From Volvariella volvacea V23 (lineage: Eukaryota; Basidiomycota; Agaricomycetes; Agaricales; Pluteaceae), in contig KB722745.1 in the NCBI GenBank assembly GCA_000349905.1, positions 460,805-524,804 on the forward strand: a DNA stretch of 64,000 nt, written 5' to 3'. Below, in pieces: positions 51,123-61,531 of this stretch. Made by a program: the position numbers and the translations under genes. The notes under the pieces are model-generated. The model searched no databases, had not been told where the DNA came from, and worked only from the letters and a program-made list of their open reading frames with translations. Each line of letters opens with the position of its first letter. The first letter of the stretch is position 1.

Positions 51123-52455
51123 ATGGTAAAAGGAGGGGAAGATGAGGCCCTGGCTAATAGTGATTGGGAAAACCTTCTGAACTGGCCGCTGGATGAGATG
51201 CGGCCAGTGGTTTTGGCTATATTTGTGAGTGGTGATGTATTGTCTTGTTACGCTCGGTTGTTCAGCGCCAAGTGGGGTTTTCACTGTAGGTTGAAGTTGG
51301 ACTATATGGTATGTCAGACACTCGTCAAATGTATTTGTCTGCTATATCAACGCTAGGAGTGCACATAAGCATCTTCTTTGCGTGCTTCTTCATTTTGTGT
51401 CGGAGATCGCGGCTATTCCAACGAATATTGCTAGCCCTGTCCTTTGCCATGTTTGCCCTTGCCACTGTAGATGTCGCGTATACAGTCCACGCTGCTATGA
51501 AGCTGATTGGTCCTGGGTTAGAAGCGAAAGGGATGACGGCTGCGGCTTTGATTAGAGAGATATGGCCAAAGTTTATTTTATTTCTTGTGAACAAGTGAGT
51601 TCGATTTAGTCTATTATTTGAGGGTGACGTACTCATTTTGTCTGTACTTAGTGTTATTGCAGATATACTGCTTGTGAGCATCCAAGTCCCAAGCTGCTTT
51701 TGATTGTTACCTTTCTAAATTGGCGAATAGTTGTACAGATGTTACATGGTCTGGAACCAGAACCCCTACGTCCTCATATTCCCAGTGTTATTGATGCTTG
51801 CGAGCATCATTGTCGGCGCACTTGGAGAAGGTTCATTCGACTCGCCGTACCATCATCTTATTGGTCCCTACATTGCCCTAATCATCGGAATGAATGTATT
51901 GATGATGGCACTAACAGGTAAGATGGGTTTTTAGAATAATTTGTGTAGTCCACAACCCTGGTCAATAGCTGGAAGGATTTGGTGGCTCGCGAGACGAGCG
52001 GCGAAGATACTGGGAAATGATGCTACAAAGAGGTATCACGTTGCTGTTGCTATTATGTGAGGGTTATTACTAGTATGTTGCAATTGTCAGATACTGACAG
52101 GTAACCTTTGAGTTTGGAGTCAGGGATGATTTATACCCTGTCTGGACTGGCAGTTTTGATTACTAGTCCACTGAGTTTGTATGTGGTATGTGAGATCATT
52201 GTTCAAGCAGGACTCGGGAAGACATTTAACTCCAGACAAATAACCACCGAAATGGTCTCCTCTGGGTATAACCATAATCACGGGGACGTAGGTAGGGACC
52301 GTGAGGGGAGAACGACAATTATGCTGGATACGATAATGGACGACTCGATCGCCGAAGAGGCGAGAGACGGGACTACTCCCAGTGGCAGGAGAGGTAGTCA
52401 TTCTCGGCGTGGATTAGAGTCAATTGTTAGCAGGCCGGAAGGTACAAGATATTAG
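51123..52455 (+). CDS. Seven-helix integral membrane protein (relative of the gene at 3047)
   Basis: The proposed start is MVKGGEDEALANSD, leading to WPLDEMRPVVLAIF. Later exons carry LGVHISIFFACFFILCRR, LALSFAMFALATVDVAYTV, WPKFILFLVNNVIADI, LLYRCYMVWNQNPYVLIFP (the family's hallmark YRCY.VW), LLMLASIIVGALG, YIALIIGMNVLMMALT, AGRIWWLARRAAKILGN and YTLSGLAVLITSPLSLYVV, followed by a polar tail with RREGRTTIML-type residues ending PEGTRY. The exon 1 to exon 2 junction (51215-51360) is not settled because several donor and acceptor pairs are possible. The topology and YRCY motif place it in the same uncharacterised Agaricomycete membrane family as 3047-4406. Function unknown. Confidence 0.7.
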
Positions 52456-52802
52456 TAGTTCTGGGAGCGGTGAGAAGTAGCTAACCTCAGCTATAGAGCC
52501 TCGAGCCTCGAGAGTTAGGGGTGTACTTTTACGACGTCACGCGTGACACGAGGTTTGAGAAGTGAAAATGAATTTGTGCAAATGTTTTTCAAATCTTTTC
52601 TACCTAATCTTAATTATTATTAGTCGATCTGGCGTTAATCAATTTCTCAAAGCGGTTGTCCATCTTTTATCGCCATTCCTTGGCTGCTTCCTCTTTTACC
52701 TTCATCCACCGCACAACTCCTCGCCTCATTCCCAGTCGACTACCCCGCCGCTACCTAACCGCATCAGCAACGAAAAAGACTGAACCAACAGCAGCGTCTG
52801 TC
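52456..52802. promoter_or_regulatory. Arginyl-tRNA synthetase leader with possible non-AUG presequence
   Basis: From about 52606 to 52802 a frame without ATG runs directly into the first ATG of the synthetase and encodes Arg/Ser-rich, acid-free sequence (FYRHSLAASSFTFIH). It also holds a perfect 12-bp palindrome GTCACGCGTGAC at 52536-52547. Confidence 0.5.
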
Positions 52803-54890
52803 ATGGCCACACATAATAATGCATCTGAACTGGCTGCATCTACGGCACTACCAGTTGTGCCAGATACGGAGCCCGATCGCTGCGTGCTCGACTCGTTCAG
52901 GATCGCAATCGCAAAACGTCTCAGTGACACCTTGGGTCTCCCCATAGAGCAGGCCTACACTGGTGTCGATTATGGCAAGAAGGGCGTCGACTTCACTGTA
53001 GCTTTACCCAGGTTTAGACTGCCAGGAAAGGTGGATGAGTTGGCAAAGAAAGTACTAACTGATGTAAGTTAATTACTTGTGATGAGTCATTCATATACTG
53101 ACCACCATTTGCTCACCTCATTTATGACTCGATACTATATTTATCCATTGTCGCCTAATTGGAACGCTAACAGTTCCAACCTGATGAATGGATTGAATCA
53201 ATCATACATGACAAGGCGTTTCTTCACTTTCAAGTGAGCACGCCCAACATGATCCACAAAGTCCTCACGCAGGTGCACAACCTCACCCATGCCTCTGCGT
53301 CTGGCACGCCTGAATACGGCACCAATGCCACTGGAAATGGGAAGAAGGTCGTTATCGAGTATTCCTCTCCCAATATTGCCAAGTCCTTCCACGTGGGACA
53401 CTTGAGGAGCACAATTATTGGCGCGTTCCTCGCCAATTTATACAAGGCCTGCGGTTGGGATGTCGTCTCCATGAACTATCTCGGCGACTGGGGTACACAG
53501 GTGATTAACTTCCTTGAATATCTGGAGCGATAGATTTTTACATCGCGGCCGTAGTTTGGATTGATTGCCACCGGTTTCGAAAAATATGGTTCCCAAGAGG
53601 AATTAGAGAAGGATGCAATTCAACATCTCTTCAAAGTTTACGTCCAGGTTAACAAGGACGCTGACGCCGATCCATCTGTCAAAGCAGACGCAGCAGCGTG
53701 GTTCAAGCGAATGGAGGACGGTGACGAGAGTTCCCTGAAAAACTGGCGAGTTTGGCGTGAACTGAGTATCAAAAAGTACCAAGAGCAATATGACCGCCTG
53801 AATGTCCGTTTCGACGTCTATACCGGTGAGAGTGAAGTCGGAAAGGAATGGCAGGATAAAGCGTTGGAAAGGTTGGAGCGGATGGGCTTGATTTCGGATG
53901 TCGATGGTGCCAAGCTGGTTAACCTTGAAAAATGGAAGTTGGGTAGTGCCGTGCTGCGAAAGAAAGGTCAGCTTCAATGATGATCTTTGATTGGATAATG
54001 GCTGACCTTGAGGCAAGATGGCACTTCAATATACCTTACTCGTGATATCGGTGGTGCTGTTGAGCGATACGAAAAGTACAAATTCGACAAAATGATATAT
54101 GTTGTCTCGGCGCAACAAGACCTCCACCTTGCCCAATTTTTCAAAGTGCTCCAACTCATGGAATTTCCCTGGGCGAAGGACCTAGTCCATGTTAATTATG
54201 GCCTGGTGCAAGGCATGAGTACGCGAAAGGGTACTGTTGTTTTCCTGGACGAGATCATCAAGGAGGCTGGAGCTGTCATGCTCGAGCAAATGAAGAAGAA
54301 TGAAGACAAGTATAGCGCTGTTGAAGATCCTGAAGGAACTAGTCTGGAGATTGGTATCACCGGTGTTAAAATACAAGACATGGCTGCCAAGCGGTGAGTG
54401 CTCCTCGCGTCATTCTGGTTAGAAGATCTGAGCTTCGAGCCAATCCAGAATCAACAATTATACTTTCAACTGGGATCGTATGAAGTCATTCGAAGGAGAC
54501 ACAGGGCCATATCTTCAATACGCCCACGTCCGACTTGCTTCTATCGCTCGCAAGAACCCCGACCTCTTCCCGCTCCCATCTCCACCATCAGAACACATTA
54601 TCACGCATCCACACCTGTCATCTTCGGCACACGCTAGGGAAATTGCGTTCCTCCTTGGATCATACCCTGATGTCGTTCGAACAGCTTTGAGAACACACGA
54701 GCCGAGCGGTGTGGTAACATTTGCGTTCCGATTGAGTCATGCAATTAGTAGCGCTTGGGAGACTGTGGTTGTTAAAGGTGAACCAAATAAGGAGACGGCA
54801 CAGGCTAGGTTGTGGTTGTATGAGTGTGCGAGGGAGGTGTTGGTTGCTGCCATGCGATTGTTAAGTATCAGACCATTAGAGAGGATGTAA
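52803..54890 (+). CDS. Arginyl-tRNA synthetase
   Basis: Five exons from the first ATG: 52803-53063, 53174-53500, 53555-53966, 54018-54393 and 54449-54890. The class I marks are [20 protein letters not shown] (HIGH motif as HVGH), [62 protein letters not shown] (the KMSK-equivalent MSTRKG), [17 protein letters not shown] (the family's DTGPYLQY) and the C-terminal RPLERM, which is the typical ArgRS end. It charges tRNA-Arg. No other ArgRS is seen in this window. An in-frame upstream extension without AUG has the composition of a mitochondrial presequence, so one gene may serve cytosol and mitochondria. Confidence 0.94.
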
Positions 54891-55327
54891 GTTCATTGAC
54901 GTATTAGATATGAAGCGAATATTATAGTTCATTTCGAGGAGGTTCGAGTCGATTGTGAACTAGCGTGCAGCTTAATTCACCGTAATTAATGCTTGAAGAT
55001 ATTCACTTGGTTTTAAAGTGTGGTGGGTCCAAGAAATCGAAAAACGTCACAGCGAAAATTTGATACAATTATTCAGTGAGAACTATACATAACAAGATAT
55101 CTTTCTGGTAAAGCGATAAGACTAGTCCAATGAGTCAAGGAAACGAATCAAGTCGGAGAACCACTTACCCATCATTTATCCTGCAGGCTTTCTTGACTAT
55201 TTTTCTTGGCACGCAAGCACCATTCTGGTCAGCAGTCTTAGTACGTAAAGGCTAAGAAGCGTCGAGGGGACCTACAGTCTTCCGAAGATTTTGTGGATAG
55301 GCCCGCAGAAGACCCAGAAATAAGGAA
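54891..55327. other. Convergent 3' region
   Basis: 0.44 kb between the convergent ArgRS and Mago genes. A GGTTCGAGTC sequence near 54938 resembles a Pol III B box, but no tRNA fold or A box could be found with it. Confidence 0.4.
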
Positions 55328-56079
55328 TTATATCGGCTTGATCTTGAAGTGGAGAGAGATCAAGGAGAAGATCAAGCACTGATCACAATTGTTAGAAGCA
55401 TTGTGCTACAGGTTAGAGGAGCAGATACCTTGAGGTCTTGAACAAGATAGTAAAACACACGCAGGCCTTCAGGGTCTTCGCTATCCTGGATATCAACGAG
55501 AGCACCAATTTTGGCCGTCTTGGAAAGAGAGAAGAGTCAGACTGGGGTATACGGATGTGGTGCTTGAAGAGATGCTCACCTCGAAGGAGATGTGATCACT
55601 TCCTATCCGTATTTCGAGCTCTTGCTTGCCAACAATGTTTTTCTTTGGCCAATTGGTGTCGTCTTCTCTTTTGGGGAGTTAGTGATTACATGCGAGGGAG
55701 CGTCGCGACATACTTGACTATTTCACTCGCTTCGACGATGCGCTTGAGTTCTTTGACGACGAGGGGTCCAATCCACACTAGGGACAAGGATCTCAGTGAT
55801 GGAACGGACGACAGGTGTGAATGCTTACTCTCTTTGCGGATCAGAGAGTCGTTGCGATAATTGGAGTTGTTGGCATATCGGAGACGACCATGAGAGTATT
55901 CAAACTCGAGGAACTCGTGGCCATGCTTGCCAGAGTGTCCGGTGCTGATGAATATGAGTAATTATGCAAACAAGTTGAGAGAGCAACCGTACTAGTATCT
56001 GAGAAGATGTCAGTGCATTGGAAAGTAGATGTAATGACTCGACTGACCTGAGGTAGAATGGGTCGTTATCGGCAGACAT
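55328..56079 (-). CDS. MAGO: Mago nashi (exon junction complex core)
   Basis: Minus strand. Exon 1 is 56079-56048 ([11 protein letters not shown]), then a 6-nt microexon at 55993-55998, then exon 3 from 55944. Spliced together they give [20 protein letters not shown], matching the MAGOH consensus ([20 protein letters not shown]) exactly in spacing. Later exons give [84 protein letters not shown] and [12 protein letters not shown], then TAA. Mago binds Y14 and forms the exon junction complex that marks spliced mRNA. The junction after RKE is ambiguous: the acceptor that restores frame adds four residues and leaves a 37-nt intron. The gene is divergent from Sus1. Confidence 0.95.
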
Positions 56080-56301
56080 GATGAAGAGCGTCTGGACAAG
56101 AAATGCTGGTGGACGTTGGTTGAGAATGGCAATAACCTTGCTCTCTCACGCTTTTGGTCACGTGGATCATACTCCTCACACTTGCGGCTAACTCGCCTCA
56201 CACAAAGCGTCGGACATAGCTCCAGGCCGTAAAGGTGAGTGGTCATCTTGCTCGATGCTGGGAATGTGCAGAGAATGAGACGATATGCAGGCTCAGGTCA
56301 A
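56080..56301. promoter_or_regulatory. Bidirectional promoter of Mago and Sus1
   Basis: 222 bp between divergent start codons. It contains a perfect E-box CACGTG at 56159-56164. Confidence 0.55.
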
Positions 56302-56740
56302 ATGCCAAGCTCTGCAGCTTTGGCTGAAGTGGATGCACTGTATCCGCAGATTCAACGCCGCTTGTTAGAGAGTGGCGACTGGAATAGGTATGTTGTTAAA
56401 CTAGTTTCAAGCACTCTGGGCAACTCGGACAATGTTAGGCTCCATGGCATCCTTGCGGCCAAGCTTAACGAGATTGGGTGGACGGATATTCTAAAGAGCG
56501 GCGGCAAAGGTAATTTGGTATGCTGCTGTGTACTTATGGCACTAATCTGCCAATGTAGACCGAGCGCAGGGAGTGCAAATGCTGTCCGCTCGAGCACTTA
56601 TCCAGGAGCTGAAGGACAGCGCTCAGGGTAAGTCCTTAGCCTACGGGTTCGCGCCATGCTGACGTGCAGCAGTTCCGGAGAATGTTAAGGACGAGGTGAT
56701 GGTTGCAATCCGACAATACCTGCAGAAACAGTTTGAATAA
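56302..56740 (+). CDS. SUS1: Sus1/ENY2, SAGA and TREX-2 subunit
   Basis: Four exons; the first ends at 56387 and the last carries the stop at 56738-56740. The protein, about 95 residues, reads MPSSAALAEVDALYPQIQRR LLESGDWNR in two parts, then GILAAKLNEIGWTDILK, RALIQELKDSAQ and VPENVKDEVMVAIRQYLQK, ending QFE. This is the articulated-helix fold of Sus1/ENY2, with the family's LNE.GW.D and VP..VK.E positions kept. Sus1 couples SAGA histone deubiquitination to mRNA export at the nuclear pore. Many introns in a small gene is also the rule in other fungi. The gene shares a promoter region with Mago, another mRNA-fate factor. The start could lie further upstream, but the first ATG fits the family length. 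Confidence 0.88.
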
Positions 56741-56846
56741 ATGTGAATTATTCCTAGCCTAGAATAGTAAATGTATCGTGGGAATTTACCAGAAACCAGT
56801 TTGTTGTGATCACGTCCCGAAAATCGACCAAATTGAAACTGCAGCC

Positions 56847-57979
56847 ATGCTCAGACTCGCGTTTTCCCGTTCAGCACACCGAGTCTTCCAAGCCCGGCCT
56901 GCTTTGCTATCCGCACAGTTGAGGGGCAACGCCACGGCCGCACCCCTTCACCCGTCTCAGAATGGCCCAGCCGCCAAGTCAAGCGCGGAGGACGAGTGAG
57001 CATGTCGGCTACTATAATGGTTTAATCATGCTGAACGCAGGTTGCAGGCTGTTGTTCAACGAATTGCAAAAGTAAGTTTGGCAAGTTTCCAGGTGAGCAA
57101 GGATGCTTACTTCTCTCTAAGAGAATTGGATTCTATGGTTGGAGTGAAGATTGAACCTTCAATAAAGGACCCACAACAGTACGCCTGCCCTCTGCTCTCG
57201 GGTTACCACTGACGTTATATCACCGGTCCGTAGGCCAGCACAAACTGAAGCTGAACTCTTTGGGCTTTCCTCGTACGTTCCACTCTACCTCCAAGTACGC
57301 ACTGTACAACGATATTGTATTTTGCAGGATAGCACAGAATGGTCAACTCGACCCCAAAATGCTTCCTCTCCGAGAACCTCTCGAAGGCCAATTCACGGAG
57401 GAGCAATATGCTGCAACTCTCATTCACGGCCGTGGCATCCGCCCACCCATCTTCCACCCACGCACACATGATATCCCAGTCGCCAACATTCAATTCCGTT
57501 CCCATCACCCGCGGTTACTGGACCTCTTCACTCATTTTGCTACTCATGCTGCCTACAGTCTGGGTATACCCGTTTCGAAGCCTTATTACCTACCTACCAA
57601 GAGGACGCTGTGGACCGTGTTGAGGAGTCCCTTCGCGCACAAGAAGAGTCAGGAAAACTTTGAACGCAAGGTTCACAAGAGGGGAATCAAGGCATGGGAT
57701 GCGGATCCAGAAGTTGTGGCAAGATGGGTTCAATATTTGAGACGACACGCATTGGGGGGTGTTGGTATGCGCGTAACGAGATGGGAGCACCTGCCTCTCG
57801 GCGTTGGCGCCTCCAGGCTGGACGAGGTCGATTCCTTCTTGCGAGAGCGTCCGGGTGCGTCGGAGGCTCCTGCTTCTGTTGCAGAAAGGACACAAAAGAT
57901 CAAGGCACTTGGTGAGAAGATCATCAGGGAGGAGTCGGGGGAAATCAAGAGAACTATTTCTAGTGGCACCAAAAATTGA
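56847..57979 (+). CDS. RSM10: Mitochondrial small ribosomal subunit protein uS10m (Rsm10/MRPS10)
   Basis: The N-terminus MLRLAFSRSAHRVFQARPAL is a typical cleavable mitochondrial presequence (Arg-rich, no acids). Small exons follow between about 57040 and 57330, not all resolved. The conserved block lies in the last exon: ATLIHGRGIRPPIFHPRTHD, LLDLFTHFATHAAYSLGIP, VSKPYYLPTKRTLWTVLRSP and FAHKKSQENFERKVHKR, matching the S10 signature (P.PLPTKRTLYTVLRSPHV.KKS..QFE...HKR). A helical C-terminal extension ends KRTISSGTKN. It builds the head of the mitochondrial small ribosomal subunit. Confidence 0.9.
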
Positions 57980-58189
57980 ACATAAATCACCATATTCTAA
58001 TTTTTGTAGACCATCGACCATCTCCTTATAATGCGCATCAATACTTAGACATCTGCTGTTGCATGATTGATGAGACGAATACAAGTGTGTTGTACAACAA
58101 AGCAAATGCACAGCGTTGAACAGAAAATGAACGAAAGCAGAATGCAGCAGTTTTAACGACGAATAAGTTAGTGGAAGCTTTCAGTTTAT

Positions 58190-60096
58190 TTAGCCTTGTG
58201 CTAAAAGGCGCTCGTAGACAGCGTCCTTCTCAAATATGTCATTTTTGTCGACGTACGATGAACCCTGATGACAAGAAATTGCGTGTTTCCACCTTGGAGG
58301 ACTTAGATGATGGGTCGAAGATAGGCTTGTAGGCGTACCAGTATAACTCCTTGACCTGCATATCATCGTAAAATAGTTGGTACTGCCATGATTACAATAC
58401 ATACTTTACTCTCAAGGTCCTTGATCCCTTCAATAGGTACCCATTTCGAGCACTTGTGACATTTGCCCTCCTTGAGTAGCGACCGCTCATTCTTGCCGGG
58501 GTTGTGCCTCTTCACAGAACGAAACGCGACTGGTGGCGAGAAAGGCTGGCCAGTTGAGGCGGAGATCCCTACCCTGTGTTAATGGCATTCAAAGCAAACA
58601 GGGGTTCAGCTAATACTTACCATGTGCGCATTGCATATGGTAACTGAAGGAAAGCGTTGAGTCACAAAACATTTGGGAGGAATCAATCAACTCTAGTTGA
58701 GCGTAAGCGTCGGTACATGCGCCGAAAGCGCCGATGCCCTCACCACTTGAATGCAGAGAACTTCATGTGCAGCCACACCTTCTTGTCTTCCCCTCCGCGA
58801 TTGAGGGGTTCCACGCAGATGGGACACAACCCCACTTTGCTACTGCCCTTACCTTTGACAAAACGGGGAGTATACAGATCAAATACAGATCGAGGCGGAT
58901 TATAATCACCGCCGGGATTGGTAACTTGAAACAAACTGAAAGGCGACCTGCTCAAGAAATGTCAGCTGTTGAGTAAGATGTAGGTAGTAGTGGACGGACG
59001 ATCTTTCAGTCGTTCGGAAGTACGAGCTAGCGGGATAGCGCCTGTAGAAAAGGGGAAAATCAGGAGATATTTCTATGATGTGCTTGCCCTTGTGCTGTAG
59101 GAGGTTTCGCGAGGTATATTGCGGTTGTGGGCTTGGCATCAACTTTGCTGGCTCATTGCAGCGCAATGGTAACGGCCGAAAAGGTTTAAGCTGATTGAAA
59201 GATGCCGGACCATCACGAGTACGCGAAGCAATAGTCTCCTGATGTGTTATGGTTCGTGAAGAGCTACGCAACCGTTTCATGCGAGGCAGCTGTGAAAGGG
59301 GTCCCAAGACATCGGGCTTTCGTTTTCTGTCGAAGCGAATTGATAGTTTTGAGAGCTCCCCGTCCTCATATTGAGGTGAAGTGAGTGGTGTCAAGGGCGT
59401 CAAGGGCGAGAGCAAGGAGGGATCAGAAAAACTCTTGGGTGTTACGGCGACCGAGCTAGACTCAATAGTAGAACCACTGTCAGCAGTTGATACTGAGTGC
59501 TTGCGACAAGGCGTTTTGATGGGTGATCTAAGTGCTGGAATCGAACTATGATTGACGGTCATGCTGACTTCCAATTCTTCACTGGAATGGGATGGACCTC
59601 GAACTCGTTGAAGCATGTCGACAAAGGTCATATTGGTAGAAAGAATGCTGACAGGTAGACGAGGAGGCAGGTCATGGCTTGTTGATGACGATGATGATGA
59701 CGCATGAAGGACAGGGGAGACATCTGTCCTGAAAGCATCCCAGCTTCTGGTGAGGCCGAGACTCTCTTCAAAAGGCGTATGGTCCAGAGCCTTTGCAGTG
59801 AATGGAAGAGGAGACAGAGGAGTCTGAGATGCCTGAGGTGGTAAAGGTATTTGCCCTTCGAGGGTCGAGTTTTGACGTAGGTCCTTTAGTGCCAGAACGG
59901 GTAGGGAGTATAAAGAATCGCCAGAAGTGAGATGCCTATGAAGAGGTGACAGGTCGTCTTTGTGCCGAGAAGGCCAATTGTTCTCAATAGAGTCGCCAGA
60001 GAAAGTCCCATGAGTGCAGCCAGAGGAAAGCACCAAAGGAGATGTCGTTACAGGGGCATTCCAGTCGGTAAATAGGGGGTCAGATCCACTAAACAT
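58190..60096 (-). CDS. Rua1-like transcription regulator
   Basis: Large first exon on the minus strand (60096 to about 58970), starting MFSGSDPLFTDWNAPVTTSP. It is Ser/Pro-rich and disordered, with LSPLTPLTPLTSPQ and KRKPDVLGPL-type stretches, then smaller exons encode a Cys/His-rich domain: KVGLCPICVEPLNRGG, WLHMKFSAFK, GISASTGQPFSPPVAFRSV, EGKCHKCSKWVPIEGIKDLE and, after a 49-nt intron, YWKHAISCHQGSSY. This matches the Rua1 C-terminal domain (PF14616), named after the Ustilago regulator of ustilagic acid synthesis, with C..C..C.KW and H..CH as likely zinc ligands. Predicted nuclear DNA-binding regulator; targets here unknown. The stop is at 58190-58192 after ERLLAQG. Confidence 0.85.
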
Positions 60097-60376
60097 TGGT
60101 TAGACGCTGTGGGTGTCGTCTAAATGATTTCGAGCTGATCAATTAGACGCCGAGGCTTAAGCACAAGACGTACATGGGTTCTACTGTTGGAAATTGGGAT
60201 TGATATCGATAAGGAGGAATCATCGACGAGGGACTGACAAGTTTTCGTTTTTATCGTGCCGCCTGCGTTGTTTGTACCTGTATTCCTATATGCCTTTGGA
60301 ACTCCGATGCATCGTGGCTCCCTACTGAGCCTGAGTTCGTTAACATTCGTACCCGCACAAGTCCATATAGACATAC

Positions 60377-61287
60377 ATGCTCGCTCTCGGCCTAATATCG
60401 CTCATTTGCAGCCTTTTATTCTTCGTGCAATCTGCCAAAGCTTCGGCTCTTACAACAGCTATTGCTCCTAATGAAAGACTCTGTTTCTTTGCCGACGTGG
60501 ACAAGGCTGGGGAGAAGATCGGGGTAAGCGAGTCTTCCGGCCTGCAGCTCAAATGAACTAACTCCCTTATTAGTTTTACTTTGCTGTAAGCGCTCATTTA
60601 TGGCCAGCTCCGCTCCGCCATCCTCTCTCTGATAAACCACTAACCTAGGTGCAATCTGGAGGGTCATTTGACATAAACTTCGACATCAAGGACCCCAATG
60701 AAAAGATCATTCTTGATGGCCAGAGGGAGCGACAAGGAGATTACGTCCTGACCGCGAATACCGTCGGAGAATATTCCTTCTGCTTTGAGAATGATATGTC
60801 TACGTTGACGGAGAAGCTCATTGATTTCGATATTATGGTTGAGAGCGAGCCCAGGAGAGAAGCTCCAGCAAAACCTGGCCAAATTTCCGATCACACGACA
60901 CCACTGGAGGAGAGCATTTACAGGTTGCAAGGGATGCTAGCGAACATCAAGCGTATGCAACATAAGTGCGTGTAGTTTACCTATACCTGTACTCCCTATG
61001 TATCACCTCTCTGACAGCTCCCATACGCGCGAGAGGCGTGGCTTCTCTATTGTTCAATCTACCCAAAAGTAAGCTGCATGTGACGCATACCGGACATGAC
61101 GTTAATAGTCCTGCAGCAAAATCTTTTGGTATGCCATTTTTGAGGTACTTGGCATTGTTGGGATGGCCGTGTGCGTAAACTAGCTTTATGAGATATAGCT
61201 CTCGCTCACATCCAGTATTCCTTCAGATTTCAAGTCTACGTGCTACAGACATTCTTCACGCGCACCGGGCGTCGCTATAAAGTCTAA
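60377..61287 (+). CDS. p24 family cargo receptor (Emp24/Gp25L)
   Basis: Exon 1 (60377-60523) encodes a signal peptide (MLALGLISLICSLLFFVQSA) and the start of the GOLD domain (RLCFFADVDKAGEKIG). A 12-nt microexon (60574-60585) encodes FYFA. Exon 3 from 60649 gives VQSGGSFDINFDIKDP, GEYSFCFENDMSTLTEK and DFDIMVESEPRR. Then come a coiled-coil stretch (LEESIYRLQGMLANIKRMQH), SHTRERRGFSIVQST and a TM helix (IFWYAIFEVLGIVGMAV). The tail FQVYVLQTFFTRTGRRYKV carries the di-aromatic FF COPII signal. p24 proteins cycle between ER and Golgi and sort GPI-anchored and other cargo. Which p24 subfamily it belongs to is not certain. The last donor (GTGCGT) was chosen to keep the tail in frame. Confidence 0.9.
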
Positions 61288-61531
61288 TTTGATGTCCACT
61301 CTAATGTACTCATTGTTGCGATCGCACATATTCACTTTCGTCGTAGCTCAATCTCCCGAGTGATTCATTGCAGCCTTTTTACTTAAACCACATACAAGGA
61401 TGATGCATTGCATAGTACCACAGGAGCAAAGACAGATCACAATACATGAGTCGCACATGTACACAACAAGGAAATTTACAGGGGATTATTGCTAAACCAA
61501 AACATTGGTCAACCTTCAACGTAAGGGGATC

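Noticed and set aside
54930..54955. Pol III B-box-like GGTTCGAGTC
   Set aside because: No A box at the right distance and no cloverleaf could be drawn.
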